Assembly (NCBI GenBank): GCA_035048495.1 | Contig: CM068551.1 | Span: 20,276,248-20,340,247, forward strand | Reading direction: 5' to 3' | DNA length: 64,000 nt | Source of the DNA: Euptelea pleiosperma | Lineage: Eukaryota; Streptophyta; Magnoliopsida; Ranunculales; Eupteleaceae | Shown: in pieces, positions 1 through 15,100 of the stretch | How the letters are laid out: the number at the start of each line of letters is the position of its first letter | Position numbering within the stretch: position 1 is the first letter of the stretch | Notes under the pieces: model-generated | The model's input: the letters and a program-made list of their open reading frames with translations, nothing else | The model's database searches: none | Told to the model about the DNA's origin: nothing | Program-made: the position numbers and the translations under genes

Positions 1-27
1 TTATTATATATGAACAGAGATAGTAAC

Positions 28-152
28 CTGTCACATCCTTCTGATATTGCAGGCTCAGATTTATGAAGACTGAAGACAACCCAAAATAACTGCAAATCAC
101 AAATATAGTTCATTGATTTAACTGGTTGATTGCCGGAGATCATGAGATTGAT
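28..152 (-). CDS. CCA enzyme exon 8
   Basis: Acceptor CTCTCTGCAG, reads [20 protein letters not shown] then QLFWVVF...EGCD(R), donor GTTACTATC. 125 nt, ends in phase 2. The gene continues to the left of the window. Confidence 0.88.
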
Positions 153-3100
153 CTGCAGAGAGGAAAGGGTAAGAAAACAAATATTACCTAACTTCACCAT
201 ACATACTGAAGTAGAGCAAATTATCCATCGTGAAAATTAGTAGATTTGCATCCGAAAACAATGTGATTCAGTGCCAACACTACATATCAAACATTTTCTA
301 GAGGATGAACATACTTCATGACCAATACGCTCTCTGCTAATTTTATCTGCAATAGCAGCTTTCACTTCATCACAGGCAGCAGCTTCCTTTAACTCGTCAT
401 CTATTACAAATTCGAACCTGGCACCTAAGAGTATTAAAAATCATGATTACTATGGTATCACAGACAAACGCCCAACTGCATAAAACAAATAGAAAACTAA
501 GGTGCTAATAAATGGACATGAAATAAATACATATGCAACAAAAAAGAACACCTAACAAATGACAAACATCATAATTTTTTTTTTAGATAAATAAAGGGCA
601 TATTAATAATAATAAGGAGACTTAATCCCAAAATACAAATGCATGTATAGCACAAACAGCTAAAGAGAATAAACTCTCAATAGCCAAGCAAAGCTATACA
701 AAAGTAACCTAATATCTAATCTTGAGTTCTCTCCAAATAAATAGGACCCCAATTCGCAATGAAAGTAATGCAGGTGACTTGAATTCGTTTAAAATTGAGC
801 CCCAAAAGAATATCTTTGGTTCAATTTTCTCAATCACCAAGTCTTTCGTCTTGTACTTATCTTCAAAAATCCTTTTTTTTCCGATAAGTATGAAGTATAA
901 TAAGAAGGGACAAACCCCGCAAGATACAAGTATACAACCTAGAAGAACCTCAAAAAGAGATCAAAAAGGCAAGAGCCATATAAATTTTAGGTTGGAGAAA
1001 AATCTTCTATCAGATCCTCCCATCTAAACACAAAGGAATAAAAAATAACAACCTCTAAACTCGGGTGAAGAAGAAGACCAAAGATACAAAAAAAGCTTTT
1101 ACCCTCAACACCACCCTTGGGATGTCTTCTTCTTTTCCTTCAAAAACCCAAGAGTTTCTCTCTTTCCGGATAGCCCACATGATGGCAAACGGAAGAATGC
1201 GCCAAAGGTATCTACCTTCCCTCAAAAGACTTCCAACGAGCTTCCTTGGACTAAATTGATCACATGTTCTGAGACCATAATCGATGCCAAATAGAGAAAA
1301 GAAAAAATCTACCAAATTGCGAAAGCAAATGGACAATGGATAAGCAGATGATCCACTGACCCAGCACTTGACTTGCACAAGGAGCATCGATTCGGCAGCA
1401 GCATCCCCTACCATTCAAATGGTCCACAGTCAAAATCTTGTCAAGGATAGCCTTCCAAACAAAGAAAATCAATTTAGACGGAATAGGAACCCCCCACACA
1501 AGGGACACTGGATTAAACATGTCTCGTCAGATTAAGCCAAGAAAAAATTATCTAATTGAAAAGATGCCAAATAGAGAAAAGAAAATCTTCCAAGTTGCAA
1601 AAGCAAATGGACAATGGATAAGCAGATGATCCACTGACCCAGCACTTGACTTGTACAAGGTGCATCTATTCAACAACAGCATCCCCCTACCATTCAAATG
1701 GTTCGCAGTCAAAATCTTGTCAAGGATAGCCTTCCAAACAAAGAAAATCACTTTAGACGGAATATGAACCCCCCACACAAGGGACAGCGGGTTATACCTA
1801 TGTCCCATCGGATTAGGCCAAGAAAAAAACAATCTAATTGAAAAGATGCCCTTTGGATCCCATCTCCATAGCCTCTTGTCCGACTTTGAAGCCTGCACAG
1901 GACCATCACCTACTTTGGACAAAAGAGAAGCAAGACTGTCTAACTCCCAATCATTAATATTTCTTCTAAAGCCAAAGTTCCATGAGACCAACCCCTCTCA
2001 ACTCACAATGCAATCTTGAACTTAGCCCCATGGAAATCTGAAATGTGATAAAGAGTAGGGAAAGCAAGCCGTAAAGGTTCTTCCCCGCACTAAAGGTCCT
2101 CCCAGACGCAAACTCTATCTCCTCTCCCTACTTTACAATGAATCCCCGAACTGAACCAATGCACTTGCATACAGATCCGAATAAAACCCCACAATGCCAT
2201 TTCTGATGATGTCCTCTTCTTCCAACGTACTACCACTAGTACCAAGGATCCATAAGCGGGGGATATGGTTACTTCTCCTATGAGCATTAGAGATTTTGTG
2301 GAAAAACTTAGTATTATTGTCCCCCTCCTTCAGCAATTTAATGCGAGACTTCTGTTTCCAACTAATTTCCTCCATATGTTATGAATGTTATACTGAAACA
2401 ATTCCTAACAATAACTTATTAGTAATTTATTTCCAAATGAGAGAGGATCGGATAAATTTCTGGAAAATATCAGACCATCATGTATGAAAAAGAGTCTCCA
2501 ACAGTAATCTTCCTTGGAATGTGAATAGTAAATAAAGCAAAAAAGAGCATTGCAAATACCAAAACGAATAGCTCGAAGAACTCGTAGAGGATCATCCAAG
2601 AATGTATCCTTTGGAGGTAAAGGAGTTACGATCTTTCCAGATTTCAGATCTGTTAATCCTGAATAAAAGAACAATGTGTAAAGAAGCTGATAAGTAATTC
2701 AGGTAAAGAAAGTATATAGGAATGACATGTGATGAAAGTTCACCAACTCTAACCTCTTCCAGTAAAATCTTCAACAGAATTCGTGTTGATATTGTAGAAC
2801 AAGCTGTCAAAGAAAAAGAAATCCCCATAACTACAATTAAGTCCAACCAATGTGCATCAAGAATTACCTAATCATAAAATTAAGAACTACTAAAAGCTCG
2901 TATACATAATGAGTTAGTGTACAGGGATATATGGAGACAATGGGTTTTGGCTGCATTTGGTTTGGGGGAAGTGGGCGGAAAACCACTTACAGGTAAATGC
3001 TCACTTCCTAGTGTTTGGTTCAACAGAAAATGGTCTGGGCCCAGAAGTGGGATTTCCTAGAAGTGCTGAAATAGGGGAAACCAACTTTTTTATAAAAATA

Positions 3101-6100
3101 AAAAATAAAAAATAAAAAAGAAGGAAGTTGTTTTCCGAGCTTTCTCCACTCATCATCTTCAAACTCAACCCCCCATCCAAACCAAACCCCCGCTCCCTCT
3201 GGGGACGGTGTTACCTCTGTCAACCAAACAACAAGAAAAAAGAATTCTAGGAAGGGTTTCTCTTAAGTGGATCTTCAGGGATAACTCCCTTCCTGGAAAA
3301 TCTAGTTCCTGCGAACCAAAAGCAGCCTTAAAGATGAAGTGAAGCTGACCAATAGCGACAGGTCTCAAGGCAAAAAAAATAGCAATTCAACTTTGAAGAA
3401 AAAAAATTTGAAGCAATTAATAAATCATAAAATCAATCACAATTTAGAAAATCAATGAACTATGAAATCTTGTTTTTATTCTCCTCATTTTACTTTCTAA
3501 TTCACAAACAGCACACTTTCAATTACAAATTAAGGAAAAAAAACCAAAAGATCACATGATTGATTGCAACTGTAACTCAAAGTTGCAACTGAAACCGTGA
3601 CCCAAGGTTGGGATAGACAGATCCTTCCCATTGAAATGAGGGCTCAATCCCAAAATGTTGATGAAATGTCATGTATTGATACAAACTACTGCAAGAGAAA
3701 TAAACTACATACAGCATAGAATGGAACATTCACATAATAAAGTTAAAACCTAAATATAATAACAGATAATGGATACAAATAATATCAAAGCAAGAAAGCT
3801 ATTAATAAGCATTATGAGACTGATCAATAACATAGGAGACATCTTCTGAAGACAAAAGCAACATAGTCCTTGCGTGTCAAATCGGAGCTACTACCTATTG
3901 ATGGTTAAATCCCTTCGATATGCATCCTCTTCTGCAGTGCCAAATTTCTGCAAAACATTGCATACACAACATAACCATATAGAACAAAATTATGCAATGT
4001 TAACAATAGAAATCGTGCACACTAAAAGCTATCCAAAAAGTAATGCAATATGAACGTAGTCACAAAAATCTCCGATTTTTCGAATTCACAGATCAATCGC
4101 CGATTAATTGGCTAAGACCCAATTTTTCCCCTTCTGATTTCGATTTTTTCAATTTTTGAATTTTGATTATGAATGATGAATCATGCTAATGAGTTATGAC
4201 TTATTATTATGGAATTATAGATGTGCTTTTCATCATATAAATGTGTTTTGTTAAAAAAAACATTTCTAACTTGAAATATAGAGAATTTAGCGACCAGCCT
4301 TTTAATGAGTTGTCACAAGTTCAGCAAATCAATCCTATGAGAACCTCTCAAACAAGAATGCAAGGGCTAACAGTGAAAGATGATTATGATTGCACAGTTG
4401 CTTCAATCCTAAAATCAGGTGCAAGCATGTCAAAAGATTTTAATTATGACTCATTTACATGAGCATCAATATCAATTGAATGCAACCCCAAGGACTTTAA
4501 CCAATTAAAAATATAAAAATCTATTTTTGAATTTTAAACCCGAAAAAATCACTGAATAGGTCAAGTCGCTAACCACCCTATCCTTATCAGTCAAGCAGGA
4601 TAATTTCCAGATTTGCATAATCATATTCTAAACAAGAGTTAAGATATTTAAGAGCTCAAAATAATATGCAGCATTGCAGACATATTTCATCACATGGCTT
4701 TGCAACCAAGAAAACTGGAAACAAATAAAAAATGTTTCGTTCTCTTTAATGCCCTCAAATGGGTATTCTACAGTGCAACAACACAGCAACAACAAGGTTC
4801 AAAATAGCTTCTTCAATGACATAAAACTTCCTGTACAAAAACTATTGCTGTAGAATATGCCACTAGCAACTAAGTATAAAATAATCAAGTACAATAAATG
4901 CTTCTCTTACTGGGGCCAGTGTATACCATTGTTGGAATGCGACTGTTCTCGCTATAGTTTTCAGATCTCAGGTTTACAAAATCAATCCAAATATCAAATA
5001 GGCGCATCCTGGCTGTTTCCAAGTGTTTGGATTGGTCGGGATTGCTGCAAAATTAGAAATCAATGTGAGTGTTGAAAAATAAAATGGTAAAAAGAACGTA
5101 ATCCTCCCACTATAGCTAACACTCATTAGAACCTGACATGACTAAAGGGTGTGTAGTCTTCATGCTGATAATATATGTTACAGTGACAGCCCAAACTAAC
5201 CATTTCAGAAAACAAATATATACATACATATATATAATCTCATCCATGCCTTATCCTAAATATTTGGGGTCAGCAACATGAATCATATTTCGCTTTATTG
5301 TTATATCTTTTGTCACATATGCCTTCGAATCTTTTCTCGCTACCTCAACAGGGAAAATTGTCTCACACAATGCTCGACATAAAGGGTGTCAGGCAAACCA
5401 AGGGTCGTACATCAATACATTGGGAGGTGGGTTCATAACACTTTTCGGATTATTCTCCTGTCAAATCATGTAGGCCACACCTTCCGATGTATTGATGAAC
5501 GGTCCTTGAATCTTGATTCATGTGAAGCATTTTCAGTCAAGCAATGCACAAGGCAAAAATAATCCACCTCAATAAGAGAGTGCATGACGAACAACAATCC
5601 TTTTGTTTGCCATATTATATGATTTGATATTTGAATACGTACTTTGAAGGGGGGGCAAACATTTGGCAAATTTTAAAAGTGGAACGAGTAGAAGTCAGGT
5701 AGACTTTTTCTTCTCTAAAGGAGGGGTCATGCGGTATGCAAAGATTGTAGGTCATACCAAGAGAGAAATTTAAATACACAACATAGGCTAATGGTTATAG
5801 ATGTTTTTATTAGTAGATAGAAAATAATGATTGAAAATAAAAGTGCCCAAAAATTAGGTGGTGGAACTAAATCATTGTCTTTTAGAGATAAATCGATAAG
5901 GAAGGAAATTTAGACGCAAAAACTACTTGGTATGGGATGAAATTCCAAGTCATCTAGTGGCAAAAGAAGTTCTTAGAGAATCTAAAGGGAAAATTGCTCA
6001 CAAAAAGAAACTTAGCGGTGGAGTGAGGAGGTCCAAAAAACGATCAAAGAGAAAAGGTAATGTCACAAGACCTGACAACGAATTAATAACAGGGGAAACT

Positions 6101-9100
6101 TTGAAAAATATAAAAGTGGTAAAAAGGAAGAAAGAAAAGTATAAGTGAGACTAATCATAAGTATATGATGACTCAAACAATAGGTTGGGAATAAGAGGGA
6201 GTGTGAAAGATATCTAAAATTTTGCAAAATATGAGAGAGGAAAACTAGGGACAGATCAAATTATGAGATAGAACCATCGATAAAAGAATTAAGACCAAAA
6301 ACAATGATTTTTTTGTATCAAGCCACGGAGATCCACCATCGTGGATATCTTCGTACGTAGAAAATTAATAGAAAAATTTTGAGAAAAGAGGAAGAATCCA
6401 CAAATGATTTTTATTGACTTAGAAAAAACTTTTAATAAAGTTCTTAGAGATATAATTTGGTAAATATTTGGGAAAAAAATGAGTTCTGAGCTTTCATATT
6501 GACATCATTAAGGAGGTGTATGCTGAAGCAGTACCTAGTGTTAAAACAGTTGATGGGAAGAAAAGTGAATTTTCAGTTACAATGAGTTTGCACTAGGGAT
6601 CATCCCTAAATACGTACCTTTTTGCACTAGTTACGGATAGAATTGGTGTATGTTTTTGTTGTAGTATTGGTTGAGACTGGAGAAAGAGTAAACGAACTAG
6701 AACTATGAAGGGATACTTTTAAAAATTAAGGGTTTTAAGATATGTAGGACCAAAATAGAATACATGCTATGCTACTTGTGTAATGACACTCATAGGGATG
6801 AGACATTAACTAAGCTTGATGGGTAAGAAATACCTTAAAGCGATCACTTTTGTTACTTATGTTCAATTATCCACAAATGGAGAAATTGGTGGCGATGTGT
6901 CCCATAAAATTAGTGTTGGGTAACAAAAGTGGAGATGTGCTTTTAGATTATTAAGTGATCAATATGTACCTATCAAACTAAAGTAAAATTTTACAAGGTA
7001 ATAATAAGACAATTTATGTTTTTTTGGAGTTTAATTTGGGATAATCAAAAACATCCTCAAGTTCATAGATGAGGATGTTCAGATGGATGAGTAGAAAAAT
7101 TAGGGAAAACGAAGTAAAAAATGAACACATTCAAGGAAATCTAGTGTGTGTGTGTGTGTGTGTGTGCATTTAAGCCAATAAGCCAACAAGTTATGGAACA
7201 AATTAACACACCGAGCATTGTACAAGAAGAAAATAGTGGCAAACAACAAACAATTTAATATTGATTAAAGATTAAGCTGTCCAACTCCCTTGGTGTTGTT
7301 TGACACTGCATCACCGATCCCAAGCCCAGATGAAGGAGGGTTACATCAGGTTGGCAGCCAATGTAAAACTTTGCCAAATCATATCATGAATCCTGATCCA
7401 TTATTATACTTTTTTTTATAAGGTAAATAATTTATTGAAAGAAGGGAAAGGTACAAAGAGATATGGAGATCGAGAAAACCTCCGGAAAAGACAAGAAAAC
7501 ATCTAACTCTCCTTACTCATAATGGACTCCCATCTAAAGACCATATCTTCAAATGCTATCCCTTTACACTCTTCAAATAATTTAGACCAGAAAAAGAGAA
7601 GGGCCTTGATGTTGATAACTACTCTCTGGGTAGTCGCCTCCTTGCCTTAAAAAATTCTTCTATTTCTTTCATGCCAAAGACCCCACCAGACGCGAAGAGA
7701 AGGATGCTCCAAAGTCTACGCCCACAAGAGGAAAAACTTCTAGTAGACCAACTCTTGATAGTTAGCATAACCAAGGTAGTTAAGGGCGCAAGGCGCACTT
7801 AAGGCGCTACGACCCCTGGAGCTTGAGGCGCAAGGCGAGGCGCAATATTAAAAATTATAGTAAAAAATATTAAAAAATTAAGAAAAATAACATCATAAAA
7901 TAACAAAACAAGTAATCATTAGGCCACGTAAATATAATATAAAGAACTTGTCATTTTTCTATTTTTTTCAAAAATTTACCAGAAAAAGACGCACCTAGTG
8001 CGTTCATTTATTACTTAAATTTTATTTTTTTAAGAAATATCAGCATATATGATGGATATGTCCGGGATAAGTGTCGGTACTGTGTCCCATACATGTATCC
8101 GTGTCGGCACTGGTACGATGGGGGGTATAGGTATTCGAGTATCATAGGTTCTAGTTAACATTGTCATTATCTAAATACAAAACAAGTAATCAAAAAGCTA
8201 TAAAATTTGCCCATCCCTAGTTGGACCTACGTACCAAAATTCGTCCTGATTAGTAATTTATGTTCGTTGTATTAGTCTTTTTCATAGATTATTTTCAAAT
8301 GTGGATTTCTAGCATTTATTAGGGTACTCAGATTCAAAGGTTAGGAATCACTAATCATACCCATTTTTGTCTTGTAAGCCCATCTAGGGATAGGCCCCAA
8401 ACATGCATACGGTCAATAGCCTGTAATAGTATGCAACGTGGCTCTCACTGTTGGTCCGTCATCAACTTTTATGATGTACACCATCATCAATTTTATTTCT
8501 TTCACAAGTTGAGACGTTAAAATGTTGAATGACCTAAACACCCCTACAAAGTAAAAAAAAATTCAAAAAATGAAAGAAAATTAGTTAAGGGATTTGGGAG
8601 TCATATTAGGAATAAGGATTTTTTTATTTTTAATATTTAAAAAAAAAGTTATTTTAGTGAGGCGCGCGCCTTGATCTTAAGGCAGCGCGCCTTACTAAAG
8701 GCGCCTTAGGTGCGCCTTGCGCCTCAGGCGCGCGCCTTAGTGTGCCTTGACTACAGAGAGCATAACAGAGGCCGGAATCGTCCAATATATGCCGAAGGCG
8801 CCAAAGAACACACCCCAAACTTCAAGGGCTAACCTGCAATGGAGGAGAAGATGGTTGATGGATTCCACTGCGTCTTTGCACATGAAGCAATAATTTGCCA
8901 TAACCCATTTCTTTTTAATAAGATTGTCCACTATAAGAATCTTCTCAAGGGACGCGCACCACGCAAAGAATGCAACCCTTAGTGGGACTCTTGATCCCCA
9001 GACTTTAGAAGACGGGTAATCTAGACACCACCGTGAAGTCAACCAAGCAGATGAAGAATTCCGCCTACTAGCCATCCACTCATAAAAACCACGAACTGAG

Positions 9101-12100
9101 AAAAGGCCTTCCGAACTACCCGCCCACCTTATATCATCCCCCTTGGACATATCCAAGACCATCCCTTCCAACTTGTGAAGAAGAGCAGCCAAAGCAGGAA
9201 TCTCCCAATCGTTGAGATGGCGTCTTAGACCGAGGTTCCAATGGGCGCCATTATCGTCCTCCCCGAAGGCATTCTAAACAAAGCTATTTTTCAAATCCAA
9301 AATCCTATATAGCTGAGGAAACTCCTCCATTAACACTTTATCTCCACACCAGACATCGATCCAAAACCTCACCTTGTCCCCTTTGCCAACCTTGAAGCGA
9401 ATGCCTTCTTGGAATTCTGTCATCATCTTTTGGATGCCTTTCCACACGCCGCACCCAAAAGAAGTACGGACTAAACCGTTGAACCACCCCCTCGGCTCCT
9501 CGGCATGTCTGGCTACAATTACCTTCCTCCACAAACTATCGAGCTCCACAGTAAATTACCATAACCATTTACCTAGCAGTGCTTGGTTCATAAGTTTTAG
9601 ATCCTTGAATCCAAGGCCTCCCAAGATTCTTGGAGAACATACCAGTCTCCAATCTACCAAGGGAATACCTGATCCTTCAGCTTGACCAGTCTAAAGGAAG
9701 CGGCAAAACATCTTCTCCAACCTCCAGATCATGGATGTCAGCATGGTAAACAAGGATAAGAAAAAAGTGGGGAGGTTGTAGAGGGTACTCCTAATTAACA
9801 CAGGGCCGGCTCGATACAAGTTGAGGCCTAAGGCGAAAACTCCATATGAGGCCTTTTAATATTTAATATATTAATATATGATCGGGATCGGGGTACAACC
9901 ATTTGGCGGACCCACTTAGAAGATGAATCGACGGCTGATTTTTGGTGAGGATGATCTCTATGGTGAGGAGATCATCCTCACAAAAATTCAAACCATTCTG
10001 ATATTCGTAGACTAGTTTAGAAGTTGAAGAATTATGGACCGTCTATTTTTACGTGTAACTTGAAAACCACATTTAATGGGGTTAGAAATTTCATAATGGG
10101 TTGATTTTTTTTAGGGGGGGTGATCTATATGGTGAGGAGATCATCCTCACCAAAAATCAGCTATTGATTCATCTTCTATGTGGGTCCGCCAAAATGTTGG
10201 TGGATAACACACTAAAAATCAGCTTGATTGATAATTTCTAGCCCTTGGATTTACTACTCAAAAAGCATGCTTGAATCCAATGGCTAGAATCGAATCGTAA
10301 AAGGTACTAAAATCTATGGCTAGAGATGACCAATCAGGTTAATTTTTGGTTTGTATGTCCAACAAGGGGTGGGCTAAACATCCATGTGGTTAGTGGATTG
10401 GGGCCTTCTCTCACCTGGGCTGGGGGCCTTCTCTCACATGGGGCCTAAGGCAACCGCCTTACTGGCCTTATGGTTGAGCCGGCCCTGAATTAACAGTAAC
10501 CTACCCCCTTTCAACAGGTACTTAGCCTTCCACGCTGCAAGCCTCTTCTCGTATCTATCTATGACCGGATCCCACATGCCTTTTGATTTGTAGGGGGCAC
10601 CGAAGGAAGACCGAGGTATGACATCGGCAGGGCCGCAACCGAAACCCCCATATGAGATACCAGACTCTAAATGTCCACTCTATCTCCCAATGGGGAGGCT
10701 TTACCTTACCTTAAGAGAAATTGACTTTGAGGCCCGACACCGCTTCGAGGCACACAAGAAGGTAATGCAGGGGCATTTTCACACCGGGCTCGAGTGGGAC
10801 AACCTGCGTAAATGGGGCACACTCAAGGTGGGGTAGCCCGTGTGATATGGGCCCACAAGGGGTTGTGTCGACCGAAAACCTGGATAGATCCTATGAGATA
10901 AAGGAATTGAATCTCACGCTACCAACAGTCGCGGCTTTTGGAGAGTATTAGTTAAATATCCTACATCAAAGTGGTATCAGAGCGGGAAGTCTCGTGTTCG
11001 AGTCTCCTCACCGGGGGTGATTAATGCAGGGGCATTTTCACATCGGGCTCAAGTGGGGCAACTTGCGTAAATGGGGCACACTCAGGGTGGGGTGGCCCGT
11101 GTGATATGGGCCCACGAGGGGTCGTGTCGACCGAGAACCTGGATAGATCCTATGAGATAAAGGAATTTAATCTCACGCTAGCAACAGTCGCAGCTTTTGG
11201 GGAGTATTGGTTAAATGTCCCGCATCAGAAGGCCTTTTAAAACGTCGCATTGCTCCTTACTAGCCTGCAAGAAAATGAGAGTGTCGTCCGCGAATTGCGG
11301 ATGCGAAATGGTAGGACTTGTCTCTCCAATATTGAACACTTTTAGCATCCCCTGATTGTAGGCTTTGTCAATCAACCTACTCAAAGCTTCTGGCACAATG
11401 ATGAAGAGAAAGGGCGAGAGAGGGTCTCATTGCCTTAGACCCCTGGAAGTCCGAAAGAAGCCTGCTGGAGAGCCATTAATAAGGATAGAGAAGAAAGCCG
11501 AAGAGATGCACTGCCTTATCCAAGTTCTCCACACCTGGCCAAATCCCATCCTCACTAGGAGATAGTCCAAGAATTCCCAATTCACATGGTCATACCCTTT
11601 TTAAAGGTCGATTTTACAAACAACACCTGGGAGCCCTGATCTGATCCTCTCGTCAATGCATTCGTTGGCCACAAGCACCCCATCCAAAATCTGCCTACCT
11701 TTCACAAAAACCTCTTGCGAGGGAGATATCACCCGGGAAGAACTTCTCTAATTCTCGTTGCAAGGACTATGGACAAGACCTTATAAAAACTACCCACCAG
11801 ACTAATCGGTCTGAAGTCAACTATATCTACAGCTGCTTCCGTCTTAGGAATGAGAACGAGAAAGGTGCTATTGGACCATCTGTCCAGAATGCCTTCCTTG
11901 TGAAAATCCTCCATTGCCGCCATCACGTCACCTCCTACTACAGCCCAACAATGACTAAAGAAAGCCAGGGGGAAACCATCTGGGCCCAGCGCTTTATCAC
12001 CTGCCAAATATTTGATAGCTCTCAAAACCTCCTCCTCTTCTATAGGTCTTTCCAGCCATGTTCTAATCCGGGGTGATTCTATCAATATCCAAACCATCTA

Positions 12101-15100
12101 ATTCCGGTCTGATAAAAGAAGACTCCATATATAACTTGGTGTAAAAGTCCACCACCCCTTTTCTGATATCTTCATCAGAATCCAAGCTTTGGCCCTCAAT
12201 CTCCACCTTTGCAATGTGGTTGATCCTTCTTCTGGCATTCACTATGCAATGGAAAAATTTTGTTGCCATCCCCTTCCTTCGACCATTTGACCCTGGACTT
12301 TTGGCGCCAACTCGTCTCCTCCATTTTTGACTAACGACTGATACTTAGACTGGAGTTCCCCCCGTTTCCCCACCTCCTCATTAGCCAGATTTCCCTCTTC
12401 TTCTTTTCTATCGAGGATAGTAATCTCAGAGAGAATAGCTTTCATTTTAACACCCACCCCACAACCTCCTTGTTCCAATGAACCATGTGCTTTTTGAGGG
12501 CTTGCAGTTTCTTGCATAACATCACCCCTGGCCTGTCCTGGTGCGAGTTAGCCGTCCACCAATCTCTAACACGATCCACAAAGTCGGGAATCTGAAACCA
12601 CATAATCTCAAACCTGAATTTTAGGCCCAGTCGAAGGACCTACCATATCTAGTAATATCGGAGCATGGTCAAATGTGGGTCTAGGGAGCACCCGCTGAAT
12701 GACCCAGGGGAAGTGTTCTTCCTATGATCCTGAAACCAAGAAACGTTCCAATCTACTAAGGATCGGGTTGCTTTGTTTGTTGGTCCACGTAAACAATCCC
12801 CCTTTCATAGGGAGACCCAAGAGGCCGAAGCTATTCACGAATTCATTGAATTCCTCCATACTTCTATTGTTGCGACGCCCTCCTTTCTTCTCGAATGAAT
12901 ATCTGATGGTGTTAAAATCCCGCCCCCCCCCCCCCCCCCCCGATGCACTAGGGTAGGTCCCAATAACCTGCAATGTCCCCTAATTCGTCCCAAAACTGAG
13001 ATCTTAGTCTTCTATCTGAAGGGCCATACACACGTAAGGATCCAACAAAATACATCATGAATTGATCGACAAGCCACGGATACTATAAAAGCTCCAATAA
13101 GATCTTCAGTAACATCGACTACAGAAGCATCCCACAGGATCAAAATACCGCCTGACTTACCTATTGCTGGTTGAGCACACCATCTGCAATTCTTGGAATC
13201 CCACAATTCTGCTATAAGACCCGAGCTAATGCTTTCCAACTTAGTCTCCTGCAGTAAGATAATTTTAGCCCCGCTATCGCTAATAGCCCTTTTAACCATA
13301 GTTTTCTTGGCTAGGTCCCCTAGGCCTCTGACGTTTCAGGATACGATTTTAATATTCATCAAAACCATCTCGAACCCCCAAGCTACCAAGAGACTCGTAA
13401 CAGAATCGTCGTGGTCGTGGTCTCCTCTTTGGACACCTGCAAGGTCTAAATCCCAAGATATCCTCCAAACCCGCTTTACTGAGGCCCAACCTGTGAAGCT
13501 CACTGATAGTCTTGGGCGAGAGATCAAATTCCCCTGTCTTGGGTTGACCCTTCTCCGGAATAGACTTGATGCTTGAGACAGGCTCCCAACTTTTTGGATC
13601 CTCACCTTGTAGAACATCATTCCGCCTACTGCAACCAATGGCCGTGTACTCTACATGGGCCGAGATCAAAGGTTCTCCAGATGTGGGAGTCAACGCCACA
13701 GATAGGTCCTGCTCCCTACCGCAAGGAACAGGTTCGAGGGGAATTGGAACAACCATACTCTGCTTAATGGCCAGGTCGCTTAGCATCCTCACAGCCATAC
13801 TACCATGTTTCTGAAAGGATAGCCCCAACCCAATGGCTAAAGAAATAATATCTAACTGAGGAGGATGTGAGAGGCATACCGTTAAACGCCATGAAGACTC
13901 CCAGTGGCGGATGTGATCACCATCTCTCCTGGTCTTCCCCAGCTTGAAAGAGCAAACTTCCTTTCATACGGCTTCCTAGAAGACTGGATTGGGAGCTGGC
14001 CCTTCTCAGATCTCCTGTGCGGGGGATTGTCATTGTTGACTACACTGAGATCTCTAAAAAGAATCTCAAAGATTCCTCTCACCAGACGACAATATGGGTC
14101 AATACCTTAATCCTGGCTGACGCCGGCGACGTCAGGTGCGACGATGATCGGAGAAGGGCACAAATTCTCCATGTCCACCGTTGCTAGAGCTGGGGACAAC
14201 TCTGAACGTGGGAGATTGAGGATTCTGTGATTTGGGAGACCTGAGTGGTTTAAGTAAAGAAGGGTGGGCCTGGGTTGGGGGTGATTGGGCTCGTCACTTG
14301 GCTCTGAAGAGGGCTAGATCGCGAGACCTCTCCAGGCCCAAAAGGATGTCCATGGTCCTGCCATCTCTAGGCTTCAGCATCGTGGGCCTGCTCCACCCAT
14401 GTGGATTGAGAGATCCCAGCTCCTCTCTTACTCACGTTGGACCAACCTGACCTGGGGGGTGCAATTCGCTCCTGAACTAAGGTCCAGGCTATGACAGATG
14501 TCATTAGTAAAGTGGCATGTAGACTCCTTAGGTCTGATAGCACGCTTTCCCCTTCTTTTATATACCGCCATTTTACCAATTCGAAATCCTCCAATCCTAT
14601 TTCTCGAACTACGCCTCCCCACAACGTTTACTGTATCACCACTCACAGGGGCACAGATGGTCCTTTCCGTGTCTTATCTTCCTTCCTCCTCAGACGTATC
14701 CTGCAGGTCTGCTCTCTGAGTATATGTCGAGGCGTGGGAAAAATCCTCCATTGCTCCCGTTGTTAGCTTAGCTGGCTGCCACGTAATCACCTAATCCGAT
14801 GCTAGCCTCTCCTCGACATGCGTAGCGGTGTCCACCTCAGCATGACCCCTTTCCTCCAGGGAGAATACGACGGGTTCAGCTACCACTGCCTCTCCGGTGG
14901 AAAGCGAAGCTTTGTTTCCGATCACCTCTAGTGTCACAACCACCTCGACTCCTCTGTCCACCATTGTAACCGAGCGCGGAATGTCTCCGGGGGCTGCAGA
15001 GACTCGAATCCTCGCCTCTCCGAGGTGACTCAGGTTCAAAGTCTGACTATCCACCTCCTCCAAACCTCCGGCAACTTCCCCTAGAAGCCTGAAGACATTG

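Noticed and set aside
10972..11015. tRNA gene
   Set aside because: TGGTATCAGAG and the B-box-like 'gttcgagtctc' are part of the TRIM primer-binding region. No cloverleaf.
13336..14766. Overlapping ORFs of 70-160 codons on both strands
   Set aside because: They are shadows of the GC-richer ORF1 region of the degenerate minus-strand L1.
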